DNA of 7,868 bases from Comamonadaceae bacterium (GTDB lineage Bacteria > Pseudomonadota > Gammaproteobacteria > Burkholderiales > Burkholderiaceae_C), in NCBI GenBank assembly GCA_021286965.1, contig JAJTBK010000090.1, forward strand, positions 1 to 7,868, written 5' to 3'. The first letter of the stretch is position 1. Each line of letters opens with the position of its first letter. A model generated the notes under the pieces. It was not told the DNA's origin, did no database searches, and worked only from the letters and a program-made list of their open reading frames with translations. Below, in pieces: positions 1 to 6,337 of this stretch. The translations under genes were made by a program, and so were the position numbers.

Positions 1-45
1 GCAGTTTTGTTGTCCATAAAAATAAAGACAACAAAATTCAAAAAA

Positions 46-192
46 TCAAAGCAGAGGATTGGGACGTCCGCGCCAGACTTGCTCACACGCATCCACCAGG
101 ACGGCATCTTCCAACGGCGACAGAGTCAGCAAGCGTTCCAAAAAGACGCGTACCCAGCCAAAGCCGGGACGGAGGGTGCGATCAACGAGCGC
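46..192 (-). pseudogene. Possible decayed C-terminal gene fragment
   Basis: On the minus strand this frame is open between a TAG (193-195) and a TGA (46-48). It reads as 48 residues of protein-like sequence, including LRPGFGWVRVFLERLLTL and LEDAVLVDACEQVWRG, with alternating hydrophobic and charged residues typical of helices. There is no ATG start or ribosome binding site, and the frame is closed upstream. If it was ever coding, it is the truncated tail of a larger gene. I do not recognise the family. The opposite-strand frame (7-240) has a less protein-like composition and is probably a shadow. It could also be chance. Confidence 0.22.
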
Positions 193-420
193 CTAGGTTC
201 GCAAGTTCGTCTGCGCCGGTCAACGGCGAACGTCGAGTGAAAACGACAAGGGGGATTGCATGGGCAGCGAGAGCCTGCTAGGGATGCGGCGCGCTGTATA
301 TGGTGCCAAGCAGGCCATCCTCTGCTACCATCCGGCCATCTCAACTCCGTGAACTCGACCGTGTAACACTGCATTGTTAGTTCGGGGTTTCTCCTCTGGA
401 GATTGGTGGATTAGGGGCCG

Positions 421-437
421 TCCCGCCCTCTCCGCCA
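421..437 (+). other. tRNA-Ser 3'-end fragment, attachment-site-like
   Basis: The sequence TCCCGCCCTCTCCGCCA has the form of the 3' end of a bacterial serine tRNA: T-arm 3' strand, acceptor strand CTCTCC, discriminator G and encoded CCA. The roughly 90 bases upstream contain no matching GGAGAG 5' acceptor strand, no anticodon arm and no TTCGAAT T-loop, so no intact tRNA is present. Integrative elements using tyrosine recombinases commonly duplicate the 3' end of their target tRNA gene and leave such a displaced fragment at the distal junction. The identification is by eye from a short match; a chance match is possible. Confidence 0.45.
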
Positions 438-445
438 GAATTACC

Positions 446-471
446 AAGTTGTTGATTCCAAACAACTTTTT
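446..471 (+). terminator. Terminator-like hairpin after the tRNA-Ser fragment
   Basis: AAGTTGTT (446-453) and AACAACTT (461-468) form a perfect 8-bp stem around a 7-base loop, and the T run extends to 471. The stem is AT-rich, so it would be a weak intrinsic terminator. Its position 8 bases after the tRNA-Ser-like CCA end suggests it was the native terminator of that tRNA gene. The fragment-to-terminator order is seen in the sequence; the functional link is inferred. Confidence 0.4.
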
Positions 472-472
472 C

Positions 473-525
473 AAAAAGGCTTCAAAAGTTGTGTACCAGA
501 AGGTGTACCACTTTGAAGCCTTTTT
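473..525 (+). terminator. 53-base near-perfect hairpin, bidirectional-terminator-like, before truC
   Basis: The arms AAAAAGGCTTCAAA (473-486) and TTTGAAGCCTTTTT (512-525) are perfect inverted complements. Past one bulged A (487) and one T/C mismatch, pairing continues inward through 488-497 with 502-511, using two G-U pairs, and closes on the loop AGAA (498-501). The 5' A run and 3' T run make it terminator-like in both directions. Within it GTGTACC occurs twice as a direct repeat (491-497, 503-509), which could instead be recombinase or repressor binding sites. It ends 12 bases before the truC ATG. Confidence 0.5.
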
Positions 526-537
526 GCTTTGCGTCCC

Positions 538-1329
538 ATGCTCCTCCCCCTCCTCTGGCACGACCCCCACCTGGTGGCCTTGTACAAGCCTGCCGGCTGG
601 CTGGTGCACCGCACCGGGCTCGATGCCGGGGAGACGCGCTTTGTGGTGCAGACGCTGCGCGCGCAACTCGGGCAGCGGGTGTACCCGGTGCACCGGCTCG
701 ACAAAGGCACCTGCGGCGTGCTGCTGATGGCGCTGCACCCCGAGGCAGCGCGGCGCCTGTGCGCCGCGTTTGCGCAGCAGCAGGTGCACAAGCGCTACCT
801 GGCCTGCGTGCGCGGCTGGGCGCCCGAGGATTGCACCGTCGATCACGCCCTGCGCCCGGACGATGCGCCGCCCGACGCCCCGGCGCAGCCCGCGCGCACC
901 CGGTTCACGCGCCTGGCGCAGCTGGAGCTGGCACAGGCCAGCGATGCGCGCTACGCCAGCACCCGTGCCAGCCTGGTGCTGGCGCAGCCGCAAACGGGGC
1001 GGCGCCACCAAGTCCGGCGCCACTGCAAGCACATCGCCCACCCCATTTTGGGCGACGCCACGCATGGCAAGGGGCCGCTCAACCGCTGGTGGGCGCAGCA
1101 GCTGGGGCACCAGCGCCTGTGGCTGCACGCCTGGCAGCTCGATCTGGCCCACCCCATGACCGGGGCGCCGCTGCGGCTGCACAGCGGCCTGCACTGCGCG
1201 CCGGCAAGCGCCGCATCCACCGCCGTGCCCGCCACCGCACCCATCACCGTGCCGGCGCCGCACACTGACCTGCAGCATTGGCAGCAGCTGCTGCTGCAGC
1301 CCTGGCAATGGGCGCCGAGGCCGGCTTAA
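538..1329 (+). CDS. truC: tRNA pseudouridine(65) synthase TruC
   Basis: This 263-residue protein belongs to the RluA family of pseudouridine synthases and matches remembered E. coli TruC along most of its length. TruC isomerises uridine 65 in the T-arm of certain tRNAs, in the cytoplasm. Visible landmarks are the N-terminal YKPAGWLVHR (16-25), the catalytic HRLDKGTCGVLL loop with Asp55, KRYLACVRGW (85-94), GRRHQVRRH (154-162) and HPILGDATHG (168-177). The last 40 residues, rich in Ala, Pro and Thr, are less conserved. I chose ATG 538 over the in-frame TTG at 529 because family members begin a few residues before the W/YxDxxLVAxxKPxG segment. No clear Shine-Dalgarno sequence precedes it, and a strong hairpin ends 12 bases upstream. 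The TAA stop overlaps the convergent GTPase gene by 4 bases. Confidence 0.93.
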   Translation: MLLPLLWHDPHLVALYKPAGWLVHRTGLDAGETRFVVQTLRAQLGQRVYPVHRLDKGTCGVLLMALHPEAARRLCAAFAQQQVHKRYLACVRGWAPEDCTVDHALRPDDAPPDAPAQPARTRFTRLAQLELAQASDARYASTRASLVLAQPQTGRRHQVRRHCKHIAHPILGDATHGKGPLNRWWAQQLGHQRLWLHAWQLDLAHPMTGAPLRLHSGLHCAPASAASTAVPATAPITVPAPHTDLQHWQQLLLQPWQWAPRPA

Positions 1330-2264
1330 AAGCGCCGCTTCTTGCGCCGTTTTTCGTGCTCGGCCTTGCGTGCCAGGCGCTCGGCCTCCTTGGCCTGGCC
1401 CACGGCGAGCCAGGCGGTAAATTCTTCCACCGTCTCCAGGGTGATGGCGCCGATGGCGCCGCTGCGAAAGTCGGTCAGCACCAGTTCAGCGGCTTTTTGC
1501 AGGTTCACGCGCCCGCCGCTCATGACGGCGCCGCGCTTTTTGCCGATCGCCGTCAGCAGCTCATCGTCATGCAGTGCCTGCAGCTGCGCCAGCGGCAGGT
1601 CGAGCTTGTAGCGGTCGAGCAGCGCCTGGGCGTAGTGGCGCTGCAGGTACAAGAGCAGCTCCAGCGCCACCAGCTCCTCATCGTAGGCGTTGCGGCCCAC
1701 GGCGCCGCTGGCGGCCAGGTTGTAGCCGCTTTGCTCGACGATGATGCGCGGCCAGAGCATTCCGGGGGTGTCCCACAGATAAAAATCATCGGCGACGACG
1801 ATGCGCTGCTCCTGTTTGGTGACGCCGGCCTCGTCGCCAGTTTTGGCCTGAAAGCGTCCGAGCAGGCTGTTGTTGAGGGTGGATTTACCGACGTTGGGAA
1901 TGCCGCAGATCAGCACCCGCATCGGGCGCGAGAGCCCTTTGCGCTCGGGCGCGAGTTCGCGGCAGGCAGCGAGCAGGCGCTGCGCCGGGGCGCGCTCGGA
2001 GGCGTCGAGCGCAATCGCACGCGTGCCCGTCTGCGCGTTGTACCAGGCCAGCCAGGCGGGGGTGCGCGTGGGGTCGGCCAGGTCTTGTTTGTTCAGCACC
2101 TTGAGCGTCGGGCGGTGGCCCGTGAGCTCAGCGAGCAACGGGTTGGCGCTGGAGCCAGGCAGGCGCGCATCGAGCAGCTCGATGACGACGTCGATGTCTT
2201 TGATGCGCTCGGCAATTGCCTGGCGCGTAAGGTGCATATGACCGGGGAACCACTGGATGGCCAT
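1326..2264 (-). CDS. ylqF: Ribosome biogenesis GTPase, YlqF/RbgA family
   Basis: A 312-residue circularly permuted GTPase. The G4 motif NKQD (58-61) comes first, followed by the G1 P-loop GIPNVGKST (121-129), a G2 threonine in AGVTK (near 149) and G3 DTPG (165-168). The N-terminus MAIQWFPGHM is the family hallmark. Its best studied member, Bacillus RbgA/YlqF, acts in late assembly of the 50S ribosomal subunit in the cytoplasm. The tail KAEHEKRRKKRRF is strongly basic, consistent with rRNA contact. The start at 2264 is fixed by MAIQWFPGHM; a 24-residue upstream extension in frame does not look like protein. It converges on truC with overlapping stops and is divergent from the 68-residue cysteine-rich gene. 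The family is certain; the exact ribosomal role in this organism is inferred. Confidence 0.95.
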   Translation of the reverse strand: MAIQWFPGHMHLTRQAIAERIKDIDVVIELLDARLPGSSANPLLAELTGHRPTLKVLNKQDLADPTRTPAWLAWYNAQTGTRAIALDASERAPAQRLLAACRELAPERKGLSRPMRVLICGIPNVGKSTLNNSLLGRFQAKTGDEAGVTKQEQRIVVADDFYLWDTPGMLWPRIIVEQSGYNLAASGAVGRNAYDEELVALELLLYLQRHYAQALLDRYKLDLPLAQLQALHDDELLTAIGKKRGAVMSGGRVNLQKAAELVLTDFRSGAIGAITLETVEEFTAWLAVGQAKEAERLARKAEHEKRRKKRRF

Positions 2265-2329
2265 GGGGATTTTTCTCGAACGGCAAAGGGCGCAAGGATA
2301 ATCGCCCACCCTTGCCCTGCTGCCGCACC
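2265..2329. promoter_or_regulatory. Divergent promoter region with imperfect inverted repeat
   Basis: These 65 bases separate the divergent starts of the YlqF-type gene and the small cysteine-rich gene, so promoters for both should lie here. The only -10-like hexamer I see is GATAAT (2297-2302, plus strand), with no convincing -35. GGGCGCAAGG (2288-2297) and CCTTGCCC (2310-2317) can pair with a two-base bulge, which could be an operator or a leader hairpin. No experimental meaning can be assigned. Confidence 0.35.
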
Positions 2330-2536
2330 ATGACAAAGCCCGCCACCGATCTTGCCAGCGCCCGCGCCCTGTTCGCCGCCCTGCAAGCGCGTGCCCAGGC
2401 CGCCGGCATCACCCTGCGCCGCCCACCGCCCGAGCCGCAAAGCTGCTGCGGGCGCGGCTGCAACGGCTGTGTCTGGGAGGGCTTCTTCGCCGCTGCCGCC
2501 TACTGGCAGGAAGAGGCGCTTTTAATGCTCGAATAG
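2330..2536 (+). CDS. Small oxidoreductase-like (CCGxGCxxCVW) domain protein
   Basis: A 68-residue protein with the motif PPEPQSCCGRGCNGCVW (33-49) and a downstream aromatic/helical segment ending AYWQEEALLML. This is the signature of the oxidoreductase-like domain family (Pfam PF09791, from memory), where a proline-rich lead-in, four cysteines (39, 40, 44, 47) and Trp49 are conserved. The biochemical function of bacterial members is unknown; the cysteines could bind a metal or take part in redox chemistry. ATG 2330 gives the sequence MTKPATDLAS; an in-frame TTG at 2312 would add six residues. No good ribosome binding site is visible at either. It is divergent from the ylqF-type gene, and the dispersed repeat begins at its stop codon. 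There is no signal peptide or membrane segment. Confidence 0.82.
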   Translation: MTKPATDLASARALFAALQARAQAAGITLRRPPPEPQSCCGRGCNGCVWEGFFAAAAYWQEEALLMLE

Positions 2537-2587
2537 GGCATTAGCGCTTACCCAGCAAGCGCGAGCAGCTACCAATTAAATAGCAAG
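2535..2587 (+). repeat. Comamonadaceae-type dispersed hairpin repeat, copy 1
   Basis: The core is GCGCTT (2544-2549), a 7-base loop and AAGCGC (2557-2562), a perfect 6-bp stem, followed by GAGCAGCTACCAATTAAATAG. A second, diverged copy lies in the opposite orientation at about 7571-7622. The shared pattern is GCGCTT-N7-AAGCG, then GAG, AGCTA, CAA and ATAG. I associate this form with short intergenic repeats common in Comamonadaceae genomes; that recollection was not checked. It starts at the stop codon of the small cysteine-rich gene and runs into the 3' end of the FUSC gene, so it may also act as a shared stem-loop for the two convergent transcripts. Confidence 0.68.
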
Positions 2588-4726
2588 CGCGGCATCGGCC
2601 TCGCGCCGCAGTTGCAGCGCCAGGGCCTCGGCCAGGGCCAGGCGGCGCAGCAGCCAGGGGGTCAGGTCGATCTCGGCCAAGGGCGATGCCGCATCCAGCG
2701 GCCAGCCAGGCTCCTCGTCCCAGGCCGGCAGCGCTTCGGAGGCTTCAGGCAAAGGCGCGCCTTCGAGCAAGGCGGTGATGCGCAGACTCGCCGCCTGCAG
2801 CGGCTGCTGCACGGCGGCGCTGCTCAAGTGCCCCCGGCGCAAAAGCAGCATGGCCTTGACGGCGGTGAGCTGCGCCAGCAGCTGGTAGCAGTGCACCTGC
2901 AGGCGTTCGAGCGGCAGCAGCGGCGGGCGCACGGCACGCGGCTCCTGCCAGGCGCGCTCGGTGGCCTGCACCAGCGCCGCCAGGCTGTCGAAAGCCTCGC
3001 GCCGCGCCAGACGCCAGGCGAGCTCGGGGTGGTTGTCCACCGCCTGCAGCTGCCCCAGGGCCAGGGCTTCGCGCACATGGCGCACCTGCGCCGCCAGGCT
3101 GCGCGCCACCAGCGCCGGCACCTGCTGGCGTTCCCAGGACGGCAGCACGTAGGCAAAGGCCCAGGCCATGCCGGCGCCGAGCAGAGTGTCGGCAATGCGT
3201 TCGAGCAGGTCGAACGTGGCACTGTCACCACCGTGCAGCAGGTGCGACTGCACCAGGCCAAGCACCGTCGCCGCCACCGCCGCCACCAGGTAGCGCCGGA
3301 TGGTGAAGGCGTGCACCACCGCCTGCGCCAGCGTCACACACAGCAGCAGCGCCCAGGCCGGCAGCTGCGCCGCCAGCAGCAACGCCGCCAGCAGGCAGCC
3401 GAGCAAGGTGCCGGCAACGCGGGCGTTGCGTCGCTGCAAGGTCTGCGCCAGGCTGCCGCGCAGCACGACGACGATGGTCAGCACCACCCAGTAGGCGTGC
3501 GTGCCCCAGGGCAGCAGCTGCGCCACGGCGTAGCCCGAGCCCACGGCCAGCGCCGCGCGCATGGCGTGGCGCAGCGGCGCCGCCTGCCAGCGCCACAGGC
3601 GCAGCAGGGGCTGCCAGCTCCAGCCGGCGGGGCTGACGAACATCTGCCAACTGGCGCGCACCACGGCCAGGTCGGGCTGGGCCTCGCCCCGGGCCAGGGC
3701 GTGCAAGCGCTCGATGTCGAGGTGGATGTGGCCGATGCGGTGCGCCAGGCCACGCGCCAGGCGGGTGGGCGTAAAGCCCTGGGCGCCGGGCTCGGGTGCC
3801 AGGTGGGTGTCGGGTGCAGGGCGCTGCCAGGCGTCGGGGGTGCGCCCGCGCAGGAGGACATCGCCCAGGTCTTCGAGCGCCTGTGCCTGCGCCAGCAGCT
3901 CGCCTTGCAGGCGCTGCAGGGCGCCGGCCTGCGCCGGCTGCTGGCGCAGCGCCTCCAGGTCCAGGCCGCAGGCGAGCAGGTGGTCGCGCAGCTCCAGCGC
4001 ACACAGCAACATGCCGGCGAACTGCAGCTGGCGGGGGCGGCGCGGCGCTTCGTACAGCAGGTCGCGCGCGGCCTGCATCTGCTCGGCCAGGGCCGCCTGG
4101 CAGCGCAGCAGCGCGCCGATGAGCACGTCGCTGCCATCGCGCACCAGGGGCGTGAACTGCTGCGCCTGCAGGCGCAGCAGCGCCGCCAGGGAGAACAGCA
4201 AATCGGCCATCAACTGCGCGCGGTAGCGCTGGTTGAGCAGTGCATTCATCAGCACCGCCCAGGGCAGATACAGAAAGGCCCCCAGGCCAAAGTACAGCGT
4301 GCTGTGCAGCGCTTGCTGCGCCGCATCGGCCCCGGTGGGCACGGGCAGGGCCATGGCGAACACCAGCGCCAGCATGGCGCCAATGGCCACTGGCGCACCG
4401 CGCTGGCCCCAGGCCATGAGCAAAAAGACGCAAAAACTCGCCGGCACGATGAGCAGGCCCAGCGCCCAGGGGCTGCCTTCGAGCCGCAGCACGGCGTAGA
4501 ACAGCGGCAGCGCCAGCAGCGGCGCCGGCAGCATGTGCAGGAATTTGCCACGCCGGGGCGCCGGCGTATCGGGCGGGATGCTGATGATGGCCCCGACCAC
4601 CGCCGCCGAGGCCGCTTCGCTGCCCAGCACGAGCTGCACCAGCGCCGCAATCACCAGCAGGCCCAGGGCGCTGCCGACGCCGTTGGCGACGTAGTGCGAC
4701 AGCAGTACGCGCAGGGCCGATCGCAT
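2576..4726 (-). CDS. FUSC family inner-membrane protein, YccS/YhfK-like
   Basis: A 716-residue membrane protein with two similar halves, as in the YccS/fusaric-acid-resistance (FUSC) family. The first hydrophobic block (about 13-165) holds around six membrane segments, followed by a long soluble region rich in Leu, Gln and Ala helices (170-385). The second block (about 387-529) starts with LRHAMRAALAVGSGYA and carries the RVAGTLLG signature (436-443). A final cytoplasmic helical domain runs 530-716. Relatives include aromatic-acid efflux proteins, but many have no known substrate, so transport is only a possibility. The ATG at 4726 lies 8 bases after the gshA stop, indicating a shared transcript and probably translational coupling; no strong ribosome binding site is visible. 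The stop codon and last residues fall inside the dispersed repeat. The gene is full length without frameshift. Confidence 0.87.
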   Translation of the reverse strand: MRSALRVLLSHYVANGVGSALGLLVIAALVQLVLGSEAASAAVVGAIISIPPDTPAPRRGKFLHMLPAPLLALPLFYAVLRLEGSPWALGLLIVPASFCVFLLMAWGQRGAPVAIGAMLALVFAMALPVPTGADAAQQALHSTLYFGLGAFLYLPWAVLMNALLNQRYRAQLMADLLFSLAALLRLQAQQFTPLVRDGSDVLIGALLRCQAALAEQMQAARDLLYEAPRRPRQLQFAGMLLCALELRDHLLACGLDLEALRQQPAQAGALQRLQGELLAQAQALEDLGDVLLRGRTPDAWQRPAPDTHLAPEPGAQGFTPTRLARGLAHRIGHIHLDIERLHALARGEAQPDLAVVRASWQMFVSPAGWSWQPLLRLWRWQAAPLRHAMRAALAVGSGYAVAQLLPWGTHAYWVVLTIVVVLRGSLAQTLQRRNARVAGTLLGCLLAALLLAAQLPAWALLLCVTLAQAVVHAFTIRRYLVAAVAATVLGLVQSHLLHGGDSATFDLLERIADTLLGAGMAWAFAYVLPSWERQQVPALVARSLAAQVRHVREALALGQLQAVDNHPELAWRLARREAFDSLAALVQATERAWQEPRAVRPPLLPLERLQVHCYQLLAQLTAVKAMLLLRRGHLSSAAVQQPLQAASLRITALLEGAPLPEASEALPAWDEEPGWPLDAASPLAEIDLTPWLLRRLALAEALALQLRREADAALAI

Positions 4727-4734
4727 GGTGCGGT

Positions 4735-6264
4735 TTAGCCCAGTTGGCGCGGGTCCATGTACTGCTGGCGCCAGGTTTCAAAGTCCAGGGTGTCAGCGTC
4801 TTCGATGGCTTTTTGCGCCGCCAGCGACTGCGCGGCCAGCGCCTGGTAATGCTGCTGCTGCGCCGCGCTCCAGGGCTGGGCCAGCAGGGCGGCGCGCGCC
4901 TGCTGCGACTGGGCGAAGGAAAACGCCTCAAAGCTGCAGCCATGCTGCTGCACCATCTGCGCCAGCACCCGCGCCGAGGGCGTGCGGGCACTGTCGGCCA
5001 GGCGCTCCTGGGCCGCCTGCACGGCGGCGCCGTAATCGAGCCCGCCGTGCGTGGCATCCAGGCGTGCGGCCAGCGGCGCACACTGCGCCAGCACCTGCGC
5101 CGCCCAATCGCGCAGCAGCACCGGCTGGCCCTGGCGCAGCAGCTGCAGGCCAGCTTCGCGCCCGCGTTCGGCGGCCAGCAGCTGGTTGTGCTTGAGCTCG
5201 GCAATTTCTTGCGGCGTATCCGGCGGGCTGTCCGAGAGCAGGCAGTGCAGCAGGAACACGTCGAGCAGGCGCATGGTCTGCGCCGTGATGCCCACGCTCT
5301 CGAACGGATCGAGGTCCATGAGCCGCACCTCGACGTACTCCACGCCGCGCTCGCGCAGCGCGTGCAGCGGGCGCTCGCCGCTGCGCACCGTGCGCTTGGG
5401 GCGGATGCTGCCGTAGAACTCGTTTTCGATCTGCAGCAAGCTGGTGCCGAGCTGGTTGTAGTCGCCGCCGATGTTGCGGATGCCGATGGCCTCGTACGCC
5501 GGGTAAGGCCGCGTCAGGGCCTCGTGCAAGGAATCGGCGTAGCCGGCCAGGCCGTTGTAGCTCACGTTCAGGCTCGCCTGGGCCTCGCTTTGGTAGCCCA
5601 GGCGCCCCATGCGCAGCGAAGTGGCGTGCGGCAGGTGCAGGGCCTGCCCGCCCTCGCCCAGCGGCTGCAGGCTGTGCGTGCGCCCCTGCACAAAGCAGGG
5701 GCACAGCGCCGGCGAGGCGCCGAACAGGTACAGCAGCACGAAGGCATGGCGGCGGAAGTTGCGAATCAGGCCGAAGTATTCGTCGCTCGTCACCCCGGGC
5801 AGCGACCAGTTGTAGTGGATGCCCGAGATGGTTTGCATCCGCCGCCCGTAGCGGTGCGCCAGGCCCATGCGGTAGATGCTCTTGGCGCGGCCAATGTGCG
5901 AGTGGCCGTAGCGGCCGATGGGAATGGTCTCGTCCGTCGGCAGGCCGCAGGGCATACTCGCCGCCCACAGCAGCTCGCCACCTTCTTGCTGCAGGGTGCG
6001 CAGCACGTACTGGTGGATCTGCGTCAACTCATCGAGGCAGCCTTGCACGCTCTGGTGCGCGCCGGTGATGAGCTCGATTTGCGATTCGCTGTAGTCCGTG
6101 GTGATGCTGGCGTGCGTCAGCGCCGCCCCCAGGGCCTGGGGGTGCGGCGTCAGCGCCAGCCCGCCTTCGGCGCGCACGCGCAAACCCTCTTTTTCTATCC
6201 CTCGGCGGATGCCGGCCAGGCGCTCGCCAGAGACGGCGGCCAGGCGTTCGTGCAGGGTATTCAT
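4735..6264 (-). CDS. gshA: Glutamate-cysteine ligase (gamma-glutamylcysteine synthetase)
   Basis: A 509-residue enzyme of the E. coli GshA type (518 residues in E. coli). It joins L-glutamate and L-cysteine using ATP, the first and usually rate-limiting step of glutathione synthesis, in the cytoplasm. Conserved stretches are IRRGIEKEGLRV (19-30) with the metal-binding glutamates, HASITTDYSESQIELIT (51-67), MPCGLPT (104-110), GRAKSIYRMGLAHRYG (125-140), MQTISGIHYNWSLP (143-156), YLFGASPALC (179-188), LQIENEFYGSIRPKR and GVEYVEVRLMDLDPF. The start at 6264 was chosen because MNTLHERLAAVSGERL aligns with the E. coli N-terminus and AAAAAGG lies upstream; 43 upstream in-frame residues look non-coding. 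It follows the SDR gene by 73 bases and precedes the FUSC gene by 8. No truncation is seen. Confidence 0.96.
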   Translation of the reverse strand: MNTLHERLAAVSGERLAGIRRGIEKEGLRVRAEGGLALTPHPQALGAALTHASITTDYSESQIELITGAHQSVQGCLDELTQIHQYVLRTLQQEGGELLWAASMPCGLPTDETIPIGRYGHSHIGRAKSIYRMGLAHRYGRRMQTISGIHYNWSLPGVTSDEYFGLIRNFRRHAFVLLYLFGASPALCPCFVQGRTHSLQPLGEGGQALHLPHATSLRMGRLGYQSEAQASLNVSYNGLAGYADSLHEALTRPYPAYEAIGIRNIGGDYNQLGTSLLQIENEFYGSIRPKRTVRSGERPLHALRERGVEYVEVRLMDLDPFESVGITAQTMRLLDVFLLHCLLSDSPPDTPQEIAELKHNQLLAAERGREAGLQLLRQGQPVLLRDWAAQVLAQCAPLAARLDATHGGLDYGAAVQAAQERLADSARTPSARVLAQMVQQHGCSFEAFSFAQSQQARAALLAQPWSAAQQQHYQALAAQSLAAQKAIEDADTLDFETWRQQYMDPRQLG

Positions 6265-6337
6265 ACGTTCACAACCTTTTTCTTTTGCAGGTGGGAACTT
6301 AGCACGCGCCGCCTGGCGCTGGCTTGAAGCCGACGTT

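Larger units (their letters stand above)
1..445. other. Gene-poor region, probable end of an integrated element
   Basis: No open frame here looks like an intact gene. The first 50 bases are strongly AT-rich, and the whole stretch has a more mixed composition than the GC-rich, regular codon pattern that starts at truC. It contains a possible gene fragment on the minus strand (46-192) and ends in a tRNA-Ser 3'-end-like sequence (421-437). The simplest reading is that it belongs to an element integrated into a serine tRNA gene, or to its decayed remnant, with native chromosome resuming at about 421. No integrase or intact tRNA is visible inside the window, so this rests on composition and one short match. 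Confidence 0.4.

Noticed and set aside
361..400. Integron attC site suggested by TGTTAG near 375
   Set aside because: The bases after GTT do not fit the GTTRRRY core and no matching RYYYAAC partner at a suitable distance was found.
345..437. Intact serine tRNA gene
   Set aside because: Only the 3' end matches. No 5' acceptor strand, D-arm, anticodon arm or TTCGAAT T-loop is present in the preceding 90 bases.
325..1308. 327-residue open frame on the minus strand opposite truC
   Set aside because: Its composition is low-complexity Gly/Arg/Gln and it covers both the non-coding leader and truC. The plus strand carries the pseudouridine synthase motifs.
2265..2336. 24-residue N-terminal extension of the YlqF-type protein
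   Set aside because: The family starts at MAIQWFPGHM; the extension is Cys/Arg-rich, unlike the family, and would overlap the start of the divergent gene.
2612..4738. 708-residue open frame on the plus strand opposite the FUSC gene
   Set aside because: It is extremely rich in Gln, Arg, His and Gly with no recognisable domain, as expected from the antisense strand of a GC-rich gene. The minus-strand frame has clear membrane segments and family motifs.
4744..6327. 527-residue open frame on the plus strand opposite gshA
   Set aside because: It is an antisense shadow: biased composition and no motifs, while the opposite strand encodes an unmistakable glutamate-cysteine ligase.
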